A DNA stretch of 64,000 nt, taken from assembly GCF_036246005.1 (NCBI RefSeq), contig NZ_CP109171.1, forward strand, positions 5,320,001 through 5,384,000, in the 5' to 3' direction. The first letter of the stretch is position 1. Each line of letters opens with the position of its first letter. This document shows positions 35,557 to 44,281 of the stretch, one piece after another. The notes under the pieces are model-generated. The model had not been told where the DNA came from, made no database searches, and saw nothing but the letters and a program-made list of their open reading frames with translations. Source of the DNA: Streptomyces sp. NBC_01723 (GTDB lineage: Bacteria > Actinomycetota > Actinomycetes > Streptomycetales > Streptomycetaceae). A program made the position numbers and the translations under genes.

Positions 35557-35964
35557 TCAGGCCGTCACCGCCGGGGTGCCCGGCCGCGAACGCTCCGGCG
35601 CCCAGCAGCGGATGATGTCGCGCACCGAGACGATCCCGGCCGGCTCGCCGCCCTCGAGCACGATGAGGTGGCGGAAGCCGCCGTGCGCCATCGCCGCGGC
35701 CGCCTCCTCCACGGTCCAGGACGGTGCGGCGAAGACGACGTCGGTGGTGGTGTGGGCGTGGACGCGCTCGGTGTCCGGGTCCTGGCCCTGGCCCACGGAG
35801 ACCAGGACGTCGCGTTCGGTGAGGATGCCGATGCCGTCGGCGTCGGGGTCGTGCACCACGGCCGCGCCGACGCCGCGTGCGGACATCAGGGCGGCGGACT
35901 GACGGAGTGTGTGGGCGGGGCCGATGGTGAGGACTACCTTGCTCATGACTTCGCGGACGAGCAT
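35557..35964 (-). CDS. Two-CBS-domain protein
   Basis: This 135-residue protein contains two CBS motifs: residues about 1-60 (VREVMSKVVLTIGPAHTL, GILTERDVLVSV) and about 70-125 (FRHLIVLEGGEPAGIVSVRDII). Stand-alone CBS pairs bind adenine nucleotides and often sense energy or redox state. No enzyme is fused to it. GGAGG lies about 12 nt before the ATG. Its upstream region holds an inverted repeat and a direct repeat (35990-36026). Confidence 0.85.
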   Translation of the reverse strand: MLVREVMSKVVLTIGPAHTLRQSAALMSARGVGAAVVHDPDADGIGILTERDVLVSVGQGQDPDTERVHAHTTTDVVFAAPSWTVEEAAAAMAHGGFRHLIVLEGGEPAGIVSVRDIIRCWAPERSRPGTPAVTA

Positions 35965-35989
35965 GGGGTGGAGCCACCTCCTGCCGGTG

Positions 35990-36026
35990 ATCCATGAGTT
36001 AGTTCATGGATTCACAAGTTCACAAG
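35990..36026. promoter_or_regulatory. Repeats upstream of the CBS gene
   Basis: ATCCATGA and TCATGGAT (35990-35997, 36004-36011) form an inverted repeat with a 6-bp spacer. It is directly followed by two head-to-tail TTCACAAG units (36011-36026). This AT-richer stretch stands out and may be an operator; the regulator is unknown. Confidence 0.45.
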
Positions 36027-36097
36027 TGGGGGGACTCTCAGGGTGGCAGGTAAAGCGGGGGTCAACAAGGGGGCGTGGAGGGGGAGTCGGCGGGCGC

Positions 36098-36898
36098 TCA
36101 GTAGCGCTGGTTCAGATAGCCGAGGAGTTCGTCGTGCAAGCGGCCGTTCGACGCCGCCGCGTTGCCGCTGTGCGGGCCGTGGCGCCCGTCGAGGCCGGTG
36201 AAGGTACCGCCGGCCTCCGTGACGATGATGGCGTTCGCGGCCATGTCCCAGAGGGACAGCTCGGGTTCGGCGCAGATGTCCACCGAGCCCTCGGCGACCA
36301 TCATGTACGGCCAGAAGTCGCCGTACGCGCGTGTGCGCCACACCTCGCGGGTGAGGTCGAGGAAGCCGTCCAGCCGCCCCTGCTCCTCCCAGCCGCTGAG
36401 CGACGAGTACGCGAACGAGGCGTCGGAGAGCGTGGACACCTGGGAGACCTGGAGCCTGGAGGCGGAGGTCAGACTGCGGCCGGTGAACGCGCCGTGGTCC
36501 TGCACCGCCCACCAACGGCGCCCGAGGGCCGGGGCGGAGACCAGCCCGACCACGGGCTGATAGCCGCCCTCGCCGGCCTCCATGAGCGCGATCAGGGTGG
36601 CCCAGACGGGGACGCCCCGGACGTAGTTCTTGGTGCCGTCGATCGGGTCGATCACCCAGCGACGGGTACCGGCGCCCGTGGTGCCGAACTCCTCGCCCTG
36701 CACCGAGTCGCGGGGGCGGGCGCGGGCGAGGTGGCCGCGGATGAGTTCCTCGGCGGCCTTGTCCGCCTCGCTCACCGGGGTCATGTCCGGCTTCGTCTCG
36801 ACCTTGAGGTCGAGGGCCTTGAAGCGGTCCATCGTCGCCGCGTCGGCGGCGTCGGCGAGCACGTGGGCGAGGCGGAGGTCGTCGAGGTAGTCGGGCAT
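36098..36898 (-). CDS. hisN: Histidinol-phosphate phosphatase HisN (inositol-monophosphatase fold)
   Basis: This 266-residue protein of the inositol monophosphatase superfamily has the metal-binding motifs [17 protein letters not shown] and LWDMAAN in order. Its S. coelicolor counterpart is established as histidinol-phosphate phosphatase, the penultimate step of histidine synthesis. Other family members cleave inositol phosphate or PAP; overall similarity points to HisN. The ATG is 6 nt after TACGGT, suggesting a leaderless mRNA. It is divergent from the TetR gene. Confidence 0.85.
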   Translation of the reverse strand: MPDYLDDLRLAHVLADAADAATMDRFKALDLKVETKPDMTPVSEADKAAEELIRGHLARARPRDSVQGEEFGTTGAGTRRWVIDPIDGTKNYVRGVPVWATLIALMEAGEGGYQPVVGLVSAPALGRRWWAVQDHGAFTGRSLTSASRLQVSQVSTLSDASFAYSSLSGWEEQGRLDGFLDLTREVWRTRAYGDFWPYMMVAEGSVDICAEPELSLWDMAANAIIVTEAGGTFTGLDGRHGPHSGNAAASNGRLHDELLGYLNQRY

Positions 36899-37087
36899 GC
36901 GGCAACCGTATCGGCCCGGGGCGCGCGGGAGCCACCAGGGGTTTGGCGGGCGTGGCGGATCGCGGAGGGGGAGTCGCGGGGCGGATGCGCCCCGTCGGCT
37001 GTGCCCGACCCGGCGCGAGGCCCCTTGACAGTGACCCCATACCCGTCAAATCTGGGCACGAAGCCGCTCGGCCCGAGGGAGGCGACG

Positions 37088-37699
37088 GTGCCCGCAGCCC
37101 GGGAGTCCCTGCTCGACGCCGCTTACCAGGCGTTGGCGCGTCGGCCGTGGTCCGCCGTGCGGATGGTGGACGTCGCGGCGGCGGCCGGGGTGTCCCGGCA
37201 GACGCTGTACAACGAGTTCGGCAGCAAGGAGGGCCTCGCGCGGGCGCTCGTGCGGAGGGAGGCCGACGGCTATCTCGCGGGCGTGGACCGCGCGCTCGCC
37301 GGGCCCAGCGACCCGCGTGAACGGCTCACCGCGACCGCCGAGTGGATGATGTCCGCCGCCCACGAGAACGCGCTGGTCCGTGCGCTGCTCACCGGCTGCT
37401 GGAGCGAGCGGCTGCCCGCACCGGAGCTGACGGCCGTGCCGTCCTCCTCCGCCGCGCCGGCCCAGCGCCGGGCCGACGGTCCGCTGCCCTCGCCCGGCGA
37501 CTTCGTGGCCCTGGTCCGCGACCGTGCCGTGGCCGTCCTGTACGGCGCCGACCCGCTCGCCCCGCCGGACGCCGTCGAACTGGCCCGCTCCTGCGAACTG
37601 GCGGTGCGGCTCGCCCTGTCCTGCGTCGCGGCACCGCCCGGCGAGGGCGGCGTGGCCGACCTCGTGCGCACCGCCCTGCCGCGCCGGTCGATGGCGTAG
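37088..37699 (+). CDS. TetR-family transcriptional regulator
   Basis: This 203-residue protein has a classical TetR N-terminal helix-turn-helix (residues about 4-50, VDVAAAAGVSRQTLYNEFGS). The C-terminal ligand domain has a Ser/Pro-rich insertion around 115-130. GTG 37088 has GAGGGAGG upstream; GTG 37031 would add 19 residues. A TTGACA box lies at 37025-37030. It is convergent with the SMR exporter gene 7 bp away, which it might control, though distance and direction prove nothing. Confidence 0.85.
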   Translation: MPAARESLLDAAYQALARRPWSAVRMVDVAAAAGVSRQTLYNEFGSKEGLARALVRREADGYLAGVDRALAGPSDPRERLTATAEWMMSAAHENALVRALLTGCWSERLPAPELTAVPSSSAAPAQRRADGPLPSPGDFVALVRDRAVAVLYGADPLAPPDAVELARSCELAVRLALSCVAAPPGEGGVADLVRTALPRRSMA

Positions 37700-37706
37700 G
37701 GCCGGC

Positions 37707-38030
37707 TCAGTGCGCCGAGCCCGACAACTGGAGCCCGACCACGCCGATGATGACGAAGCTGATCGAGACGATCTTCAGGGTCGAGACCAGGTCGCCGAGG
37801 AAGACCATGCCGTAGATGGCGGTGCCCGCGGCGCCGATGCCGGTCCACACCGCGTAGGCGGGGCCGACGTCGAGCCTCTTCAGGGCCAGGGTCAGCAGTC
37901 CGAAACTGCCCAGGGCGAAGGCGCAGAAGGCGACGGTGGGCCAGAGCCGGGTGAAGCCGTGCGACAGCTTCAAGCAGACGGCGAAGCCGGTCTCGAGCAA
38001 CCCGGCCACTATGACCAGCAGCCACGCCAT
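37707..38030 (-). CDS. Small multidrug resistance (SMR) transporter, Gdx/SugE type
   Basis: This 107-residue protein has four transmembrane helices. The conserved Glu of SMR proteins is in AGLLETGFAV (Glu13), and the following KLSHGFTRLWP matches the Gdx/SugE branch, whose members export guanidinium in exchange for protons. It follows rsgA by 160 bp. Its leader contains elements resembling a guanidine-III riboswitch (38031-38076), which would fit guanidinium export. The start is the ATG after AGGACAAGAC. Confidence 0.85.
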   Translation of the reverse strand: MAWLLVIVAGLLETGFAVCLKLSHGFTRLWPTVAFCAFALGSFGLLTLALKRLDVGPAYAVWTGIGAAGTAIYGMVFLGDLVSTLKIVSISFVIIGVVGLQLSGSAH

Positions 38031-38076
38031 GTCTTGTCCTCCCGTAGTCCCGTACCGTGACCGCTGCGTCGTCCGG
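38031..38076 (-). promoter_or_regulatory. Candidate guanidine-III (ykkC-III) riboswitch
   Basis: On the minus strand the leader contains CCGGACGA and, 28 nt later, AGGACAAGAC immediately before the ATG. Both strings and their order match conserved parts of the ykkC-III class as I recall it, and the second includes the ribosome binding site. I could not fit the expected pseudoknot strand well, so this is only a candidate. Confidence 0.33.
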
Positions 38077-38190
38077 TGCTGTGTCCGGTGGTCGTTACTG
38101 GGTCGTTTCGTCCGGATGTGCACGGGCTTGGTTCCGGCTTGGTGCGATTATGCACTTACCGGTGCCACGGCTCGGCAAACAACGCGGAGG

Positions 38191-39204
38191 TCAGTCGCCA
38201 TCCTTCCGTTCGCGCGTCGACAGCAGCCGGCGCAGCGAGTACAGCCGTGCCGGGTCGGCGTGGCCCTCGGCGACCCACGCGTCCAGCGCGCAGTCCTGCT
38301 CGTCGTGGCTGCACGCGCGGGGGCACCCCTCCGTGCCGGGCACCAGGTCGGGGAAGGCGTTGATGACCCGCGACGGATCGATGTGCGCCAGCCCGAACGA
38401 CCGTACGCCCGGGGTGTCGACGACCCAGCCGCCCGCCTCGGACGACAGCGGCAGGGCGAGGGCCGAGGTCGTGGTGTGCCGGCCGCGGCCCGTCACCGCG
38501 TTCACATGACCCGTCACCCGGCGGCGGTCCTCCGGCACCAGGGTGTTGACGAGCGTCGTCTTGCCGACGCCGGAGTGGCCGACGAAAGCGGTGATCTTCC
38601 CGTCCAGGTGCTCGCGCACGAGGCCGGCCGCGGCGCCGTTCTCCAGCTCCTCACGACTGGTGACGACGTACGGGATGTCCAACGCGCCGTACAGCTCCAG
38701 GAGTTCGTCCGGCGGCGCCAGGTCCGACTTGGTCATGACCAGCAGCGGGGTGAGGCCGCCGTCGAACGCCGCGACCAGGCAGCGGTCGATCAGGCGGGGG
38801 CGCGGCTCCGGGTCGGCCAGGGCGGTGACGATGGCGAGCTGGTCGGCGTTGGCGACGACCACGCGCTCGTAGGGGTCGTCGTCGTCCGCGGTGCGGCGCA
38901 GCAGGGACGCGCGCTCCCCGATGCGGACGATGCGCGCGAGGGTGTCCTTCTTGCCGGAGAGATCGCCGACCAGTGCCACCCGGTCGCCGACCACCGCCGC
39001 CTTGCGGCCCAGTTCCCTGGCCTTCATCGCCATCACGACCCGGTCCTCGACCAGGCAGGTCAGCCGGCCGCGGTCCACGGTGAGGACCAGGCCCTCGGCG
39101 GCGTCCTCGTGCTTGGGCCGGATGTGGGTGCGCGGCCGGTTGCCCTTGCGGTTGGGGCGGGAGCGGATGTCGTCCTCGTCGGTGTGCTTGCCGTAGCGGC
39201 GCAT
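38191..39204 (-). CDS. rsgA: Ribosome small-subunit maturation GTPase RsgA
   Basis: This 337-residue circularly permuted GTPase has G4 (MTKSD) before G1 (GHSGVGKTTL) and G3 (DTPG), an N-terminal OB-like part and a C-terminal zinc motif CPRAC..H..DC. RsgA binds the 30S decoding centre during late assembly. The first 50 residues are basic. It starts 12 bp after aroA, so the two form an operon. Confidence 0.95.
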   Translation of the reverse strand: MRRYGKHTDEDDIRSRPNRKGNRPRTHIRPKHEDAAEGLVLTVDRGRLTCLVEDRVVMAMKARELGRKAAVVGDRVALVGDLSGKKDTLARIVRIGERASLLRRTADDDDPYERVVVANADQLAIVTALADPEPRPRLIDRCLVAAFDGGLTPLLVMTKSDLAPPDELLELYGALDIPYVVTSREELENGAAAGLVREHLDGKITAFVGHSGVGKTTLVNTLVPEDRRRVTGHVNAVTGRGRHTTTSALALPLSSEAGGWVVDTPGVRSFGLAHIDPSRVINAFPDLVPGTEGCPRACSHDEQDCALDAWVAEGHADPARLYSLRRLLSTRERKDGD

Positions 39205-39216
39205 GGCGAACAGTCC

Positions 39217-40533
39217 CTACGCCCCGAGCATCCCGGTCCACAGGTCGGGGAAGTCGGGCAGGGTCTTGGCGGTGGTCGCCACGTTCTCGATGCGCACTTC
39301 CTCGACCGCGAGGCCGAGGATCGCGCCGGCGGTGGCCATGCGGTGGTCCTCGTACGTGTGGAAGACGCCGCCGTGCAGGGGGCGCGGGCGGATGTGCAGA
39401 CCGTCGGCGGTCTCGGTGACGTCGCCGCCGAGTTCGTTGATCTCCTTGGTGAGCGCGGCCAGGCGGTCCGTCTCGTGCAGTCGCAGGTGCGCCACCCCGC
39501 GCAGGGTCGAGGGGGAGTCCGCGAGGGCGGCGACGGCCGCGATGCCCGGGGTCAGCTCGCCGACCTCGCCGAGGTCGACGTCGATGCCGTGAACGGCGCC
39601 CGACCCGGTGAAGACCAGCCCGTAGTCGGCCAGTTCGCAGGAACCACCCATCTCGGTGAAGATCTCCCGCAGCCGGTCGCCCGGCTGGGTGGTCTGGGCC
39701 GGCCAGTCGGGGATCACGACCTTGCCGCCGGTGATCAGGGCCGCGGCCAGGAACGGCTGGGCGTTGGAGAGGTCCGGCTCGACCGTCAGGTCCCGGCCGA
39801 GGAGCGCGCCCGGCGTGACCCGCCAGACGTTCGGCTCGCCGCCCGACTCCGGGGTGTCGACCTGGGCGCCCACCGAGCGCAGCATGTCGACGGTCATCCG
39901 GATGTGCGGCATGGACGGCAGCGCGGAGCCCGTGTGGCGGACCTCGACGCCCTGGTTGAAGCGCGGGCCGGACAGCAGCAGGGCGCTGACGAACTGCGAG
40001 GACGACGACGCGTCGATCTCGACCGGGCCGCCCTCCAGCGCGCCCCCGCCGTGCACGGTCAGCGGCAGTGCGCCGCGCCCGTCGTCGTCGACGCGGGCAC
40101 CCAGGACGCGCAGCGCGTCGATCACGCCGTGCAGCGGACGCTCGTAGGACCGCGGATCGCCGTCGAAGCGGACGGGGCCGTCCGCGAGCGTGGCGACCGG
40201 CGGCAGGAAGCGCATGACCGTGCCCGCGTTGCCGACGTCGACCGTGGCCGGGCCGCGCAGCCCCGCCGGGATGACCCGCCAGAACTCGCCGCTGCCCTCC
40301 GAGCCGACGCCCTCCTCGATCTCGACGCCCATCGCGCGCAGCGCCTCGGCCATCAGCAGGGTGTCGCGGGAGCGCAGCGGACGGCGCAGCCAGCCCGGCT
40401 CGGAGGCGAGGGCGGCCAGCACCAGGGCGCGGTTGGTGACCGACTTGGACCCGGGCACCTGGACGGTCGCGTCGACGGCTCCGCTCGCGTGCGGTGCGGG
40501 CCAGAGGGCGGTGTGCGTGGGGTTCACGGTCAT
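39217..40533 (-). CDS. aroA: 3-phosphoshikimate 1-carboxyvinyltransferase (EPSP synthase)
   Basis: This 438-residue enzyme makes EPSP from shikimate-3-phosphate and PEP in the shikimate pathway. Seen: [18 protein letters not shown] near the N-terminus, [37 protein letters not shown] and YEDHRMA in order. The active-site motif is GNAGTVMRF rather than the GNAGTAMRP of enterobacterial class I enzymes. The ATG at 40533 is followed by the usual N-terminus; rsgA follows in the operon. Confidence 0.95.
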   Translation of the reverse strand: MTVNPTHTALWPAPHASGAVDATVQVPGSKSVTNRALVLAALASEPGWLRRPLRSRDTLLMAEALRAMGVEIEEGVGSEGSGEFWRVIPAGLRGPATVDVGNAGTVMRFLPPVATLADGPVRFDGDPRSYERPLHGVIDALRVLGARVDDDGRGALPLTVHGGGALEGGPVEIDASSSSQFVSALLLSGPRFNQGVEVRHTGSALPSMPHIRMTVDMLRSVGAQVDTPESGGEPNVWRVTPGALLGRDLTVEPDLSNAQPFLAAALITGGKVVIPDWPAQTTQPGDRLREIFTEMGGSCELADYGLVFTGSGAVHGIDVDLGEVGELTPGIAAVAALADSPSTLRGVAHLRLHETDRLAALTKEINELGGDVTETADGLHIRPRPLHGGVFHTYEDHRMATAGAILGLAVEEVRIENVATTAKTLPDFPDLWTGMLGA

Positions 40534-40620
40534 GGGCCCCACTTTAATGGCTGAAGCCGATCGGAAATCTTGATCAAAGACGGCGAAACCTGACCGAAAT
40601 CGCGACAGTGCACATGCCGT

Positions 40621-40630
40621 GCATATATGC
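40621..40630. repeat. AT-rich perfect palindrome
   Basis: GCATATATGC is a 10-bp perfect palindrome in the aroA/M50 spacer. It is unusually AT-rich for this genome and is followed by a GC-rich hairpin (CGGGCGC...GCGCCCG) near 40649-40670 that may terminate the M50 transcript. Confidence 0.4.
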
Positions 40631-40667
40631 GGGTGCGTCTGTCCGGGCGCGTGCGGGCGCCCGTGCG

Positions 40668-41390
40668 TCACAGCTCCAGCAGCCAGCGTCCCCCGCCGAC
40701 CAGCGAGCACAGCGACACCGCGTGGAACAGGAAGAACCAGACCCCCGCCGGCGCGTGGGTCAGCCGGGCCAACTGGTCCGCGTCCGAGTCGCCGGCGCCG
40801 CCCCGGGCCCGCTTGGCCTGGAGCTCGAAGGCCGGACGCACCCCGCCGAGCAGCAGGAACCAGACCACCGCGTACGCGAACGCCGCCTGCACCTGCGGTC
40901 CGGCCAGCCAGGAGACCAGGACGAAGGTGCCGCCGGTGAGCACCACCGTCAGCATCCCGTACGCGTTGCGGACCATCACCAGCAGGGCGACGAGCAGCGC
41001 CGTCGCCAGCCACAGCAGCAGGGTGATGCGCCCCGCGGCCAGCAGGGCGGCGCCACCGAGGCCGAGCAGCGGGGGAGCGGTGTAGCCGGCCACCGCCGTC
41101 AGGATCATCCCGACGCCGGTCGGCTTGCCGCGGCTCACCGTCAGACCGCTGGTGTCCGAGTGCAGGGTGATCCCGGTCAGGGTGCGGCCGGTGAGCAGCG
41201 CCACGAGCCCGTGGCCGCCCTCGTGCGCGATGGTGATCGCGTTGCGGGCTATCCGCCACGGGCGGTGCGGTACGACGACGACCAGCGCGGCCACCAGGGT
41301 CGCGATCACCACCCACAGGTCGGGGTCGGGCTGGGTGCCGGAGACCTCGTCCCACAGAGAAGGGAGCGAGGCCGTTGCGAGGTGGTCCAT
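40668..41390 (-). CDS. M50-like membrane metallopeptidase
   Basis: This 240-residue integral membrane protein has HEGGH at 56-60 at the end of a hydrophobic helix, the zinc motif of site-2 proteases, and about six membrane segments. No PDZ domain is present. A second metal ligand (Asn/Asp-Gly) is not obvious, so activity is inferred. Substrates are unknown. It is divergent from the SRAP gene, with GAGGAG upstream of the ATG. Confidence 0.75.
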   Translation of the reverse strand: MDHLATASLPSLWDEVSGTQPDPDLWVVIATLVAALVVVVPHRPWRIARNAITIAHEGGHGLVALLTGRTLTGITLHSDTSGLTVSRGKPTGVGMILTAVAGYTAPPLLGLGGAALLAAGRITLLLWLATALLVALLVMVRNAYGMLTVVLTGGTFVLVSWLAGPQVQAAFAYAVVWFLLLGGVRPAFELQAKRARGGAGDSDADQLARLTHAPAGVWFFLFHAVSLCSLVGGGRWLLEL

Positions 41391-41440
41391 GTTCGGTGAG
41401 GGCTCCTCGTGTCTGCGCGGGGTCTGGCAGTGTGGCACGT

Positions 41441-42256
41441 ATGTGCGGACGGTATGCGGCGAGTCGTCGACCCGAGGATCTCGCGGGAATCTTCGAGATC
41501 GAGAAGTGGGAGCCCAAGGAGAGCTTGGAGCCCGACTACAACGTGGCGCCCACCAAGGAGGTCTACGCGGTCCTGGACCGCCCTCTCAAGGACGCCGAGG
41601 ACCCGAAGCCGGTTCGGCAGCTGCGGAAACTGAAGTGGGGCCTCGTCCCGTCCTGGTCCAAGACGCCCGAGGGCGGGGCGCGGATGATCAACGCCCGCGC
41701 GGAGACCGTCCACGAGAAGCCCTCCTACCGGCGCGCCTTCGGCAGCAGGCGGTGCATCCTGCCCGCCGACGGCTACTACGAGTGGGTCACGGGCAAGCAG
41801 GAGCGGGACCTGGAGGTCGAGGGCCGCAAGAAGCGGCCGCGCAAGCAGCCGTACTTCGTGACGCCCGCCGACGGGTCCGTGTTCGCGATGGCCGGGCTGT
41901 ACGAGTTCTGGCGGGACAAGACGCTGCCGGACGACCACCCGCAGGCCTGGTGGGTGACGTGCTCGGTGATCACGACCGAGGCCGAGACCACCCCCCTGGC
42001 GGTCGCCCCGGCCGACGGGCCGCACGCGCTCTCCGACATCCACCCCCGGATGCCGCTGATGCTGACACCGGACCGCTGGGACGACTGGCTCGACCCGGCG
42101 CGCACCGACCCCGACGAGCTGACCTCCCTGCTGGCGCCCCCGCCCGCCGGAATGATGCGGGCGTTCCCGGTCTCCACCGCGGTGAGCAACGTGCGCAACA
42201 ACGGGCCGGAGCTGCTCAAGGAGCTGGAGGCGCCGGAAGAGGGCACACTCTTCTGA
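41441..42256 (+). CDS. SRAP-domain (YedK/HMCES-type) abasic-site protein
   Basis: This 271-residue SRAP protein begins MCGRYA, so Cys2 becomes the N-terminal nucleophile after Met removal. It has [14 protein letters not shown] with the catalytic Glu and HPRMP with the catalytic His. YedK/HMCES covalently traps abasic sites in single-stranded DNA. The start is decisive because Cys2 must be N-terminal, and it lies 7 nt after CAGTGT. The downstream hydrolase starts one base after its stop codon. Confidence 0.92.
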   Translation: MCGRYAASRRPEDLAGIFEIEKWEPKESLEPDYNVAPTKEVYAVLDRPLKDAEDPKPVRQLRKLKWGLVPSWSKTPEGGARMINARAETVHEKPSYRRAFGSRRCILPADGYYEWVTGKQERDLEVEGRKKRPRKQPYFVTPADGSVFAMAGLYEFWRDKTLPDDHPQAWWVTCSVITTEAETTPLAVAPADGPHALSDIHPRMPLMLTPDRWDDWLDPARTDPDELTSLLAPPPAGMMRAFPVSTAVSNVRNNGPELLKELEAPEEGTLF

Positions 42257-42257
42257 C

Positions 42258-42923
42258 GTGACGCATGTGACCAAGGAGACGCCCGAGGCGGTTGAGACGG
42301 TCGAGACCGACGCCGGACCCGCCCGCATCACCTGGCACCGGGCGAGGAAGCCCCGTCTCGTCCTCGCCGCGAGCCACGGCGCCGGCGGTGGCATCGAGGC
42401 GCGCGACCTGCGGGCGCTGGCGGCCGCGCTGCCCGCCCACGGAGTGAGCGTGGCCCTGGTCGAGCAGCCCTGGCGGGTGGCCGGCAAGAAGCTGGCGCCC
42501 GCTCCGAAGACCCTCGACACCGGCTGGCGCGGCATCTGGCCCGCGCTGGCCGCACCGGGACTGCCCGTGATCGCGGGCGGACGCAGCGCCGGTGCCCGTG
42601 TCGCCTGCCGTACCGCCCGCGAACTGGGCGCCCGTGCCGTCCTCGCCCTGAGCTTCCCCCTGCACCCGCCGGGCAAGCCCGAGAAGTCCCGCGCCGACGA
42701 GCTGCTGGGGGCGGGTGTCCCCACCCTCGTCGTGCAGGGCGGCAACGACCCCTTCGGGAAGCCGGAGGAGTTCCCCGAGGCCCCGGAGGGGACGTACGAC
42801 CTCGTCGAGGTGCCGTACGGCGATCACGGCTTCGCCGTGCCCAAGCGGGCGGAGATCACCCAGGAGGCGGCCCTGGAACTGATCACCGAGGGGGTCGCGA
42901 AGTGGGTCGGCTCACTCGGGTGA
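42258..42923 (+). CDS. Alpha/beta-hydrolase (Tex30/KANL3-like)
   Basis: This 221-residue hydrolase has a nucleophile elbow GGRSAGARVA near 110-117, and later QGGNDPFG (Asp) and YGDHGF (His) completing a catalytic triad in the order expected for the family. ASHGAGGG forms the oxyanion region. It begins just after the SRAP stop codon and is probably co-translated. Its substrate is unknown. Confidence 0.75.
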   Translation: MTHVTKETPEAVETVETDAGPARITWHRARKPRLVLAASHGAGGGIEARDLRALAAALPAHGVSVALVEQPWRVAGKKLAPAPKTLDTGWRGIWPALAAPGLPVIAGGRSAGARVACRTARELGARAVLALSFPLHPPGKPEKSRADELLGAGVPTLVVQGGNDPFGKPEEFPEAPEGTYDLVEVPYGDHGFAVPKRAEITQEAALELITEGVAKWVGSLG

Positions 42924-42930
42924 ACGCCTG

Positions 42931-42956
42931 GGAATGACCGGCGTGCGCCCACTGTT
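42931..42956 (+). promoter_or_regulatory. Sigma-R autoregulatory promoter (sigRp2)
   Basis: GGAAT (42931-42935), an 18-nt spacer and GTT (42954-42956) match the sigma-R consensus exactly. Transcription would begin near 42963, upstream of the ATG at 43016 that gives the long SigR isoform. Confidence 0.9.
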
Positions 42957-43180
42957 GTGGCGGACGTACGTTGCTGAGAATCAGCACCGACGCCGTAGGA
43001 AAGGAAGTCCGCCGCATGGGTTCAGCCTTCTGCCCGAGTCGCAGCAGCCGCGCCGACCTGGACTGGACGGTGCTGCACGCGGCGAAGACCGCCCCCATTC
43101 GGGCGGCGGGCGGACCGGATCGTCGTCTATCCTCCGATTCGAGTGGGGCCGGTCTCGGTTTCACGACGTCACTGGAGGAG

Positions 43181-43864
43181 GTGGGTCCGGTCACTGGGAC
43201 CGACGCAGGGACCGAACACGGCCAGGCGGAGCAGCCCGAGGGCCGGGGCACGAGCGCGGAGTCGACCGCCGAGCGCAGCGCGCGCTTCGAGCGGGACGCG
43301 CTGGAGTTCCTCGACCAGATGTACTCGGCCGCGCTGCGCATGACGCGTAATCCGGCCGACGCCGAGGACCTGGTGCAGGAGACCTACGCCAAGGCGTACG
43401 CGTCCTTCCACCAGTTCCGCGAGGGCACCAACCTCAAGGCGTGGCTGTACCGCATCCTCACCAACACCTTCATCAACTCGTACCGCAAGAAGCAGCGTGA
43501 GCCCCAGCGCAGCGCGGCCGAGGAGATCGAGGACTGGCAGCTCGCGCGTGCCGAGTCGCACATGTCGACCGGTCTGCGCTCGGCCGAGTCGCAGGCGCTC
43601 GACCACCTGCCCGACTCGGACGTGAAGCAGGCGCTCCAGGCCATCCCGGAGGAGTTCCGCATCGCCGTCTATCTGGCGGACGTCGAGGGGTTTGCCTACA
43701 AGGAGATCGCCGACATCATGGGGACACCCATCGGTACGGTGATGTCCCGGCTGCACCGTGGACGCCGTCAGCTGCGCGGCATGCTGGAGGACTACGCCCG
43801 CGACCGCGGTCTGGTCCCGGCCGGCGCCGGAGAGTCGAACGAAGCGAAAGGCTCGGGGTCATGA
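43181..43864 (+). CDS. sigR: RNA polymerase sigma factor SigR (thiol-oxidative stress)
   Basis: This 227-residue group 4 (ECF) sigma factor has region 2 (residues about 30-100, [19 protein letters not shown]) and region 4 (about 140-200, [26 protein letters not shown]). It directs transcription of thioredoxin, mycothiol and related genes after disulphide stress. GTG 43181 overlaps GGAGGAG and gives the S. coelicolor length. An in-frame ATG at 43016, 55 codons upstream with AGGAAAGGAAG before it, gives the longer, stress-induced and unstable isoform sigma-R'. TATCCT at 43128-43133 could be the -10 of the constitutive promoter. It overlaps rsrA by ATGA. Confidence 0.97.
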
Positions 43865-44172
43865 GCTGCGGAGAGCCGCACGAGACGGATTGCAGCGAAA
43901 TCCTCGATCATCTCTACGAGTTCCTCGACAAGGAGATGCCGGACTCGGACTGCGTCAAGTTCGAGCACCACTTCGAGGAGTGCTCGCCCTGTCTGGAGAA
44001 GTACGGGCTGGAGCAGGCCGTGAAGAAGCTGGTCAAGCGGTGCTGCGGACAGGACGACGTGCCGGGTGACCTGCGCGCCAAGGTCATGGGCAGGCTCGAC
44101 CTGATCCGGTCGGGACAGTCCGTGCCCGAGCACGACGTCACGGCCGCACCGCCGACTCCCCAGGAGTCCTGA
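43861..44172 (+). CDS. rsrA: Anti-sigma factor RsrA (zinc, redox-sensing)
   Basis: This 103-residue ZAS anti-sigma factor has Cys11, His37, Cys41 and Cys44 (HHFEECSPC), the zinc and redox residues of RsrA. Oxidation forms a Cys11-Cys44 disulphide, releases zinc and frees sigma-R. Extra cysteines at 3, 31, 61 and 62 are also as in RsrA. Translational coupling to sigR (ATGA) keeps the pair in balance. Confidence 0.97.
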
Positions 44173-44239
44173 GCCCTCACGAGTCACTCGTACGTGCTAA
44201 TCCGCGGGTTATCTGCCCGCGGCCTCCCCACCGCCGTCC

Positions 44240-44254
44240 TAGGCTCCGGAGCCT
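44240..44254 (+). promoter_or_regulatory. Palindrome and -10-like box upstream of the HD-GYP gene
   Basis: AGGCTCCGGAGCCT (44241-44254) is a perfect 14-bp palindrome overlapping TAGGCT (44240-44245), a -10-like hexamer about 36 nt before the ATG. Its place suits an operator. Confidence 0.4.
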
Positions 44255-44281
44255 GACAGACGTGGTCGGGGGGAGGGGATC

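Noticed and set aside
38090..38130. Guanidine-II (mini-ykkC) hairpins upstream of the SMR gene
   Set aside because: CCGGACGA-type strings occur, but not the two short hairpins with ACGR loops required for that class.
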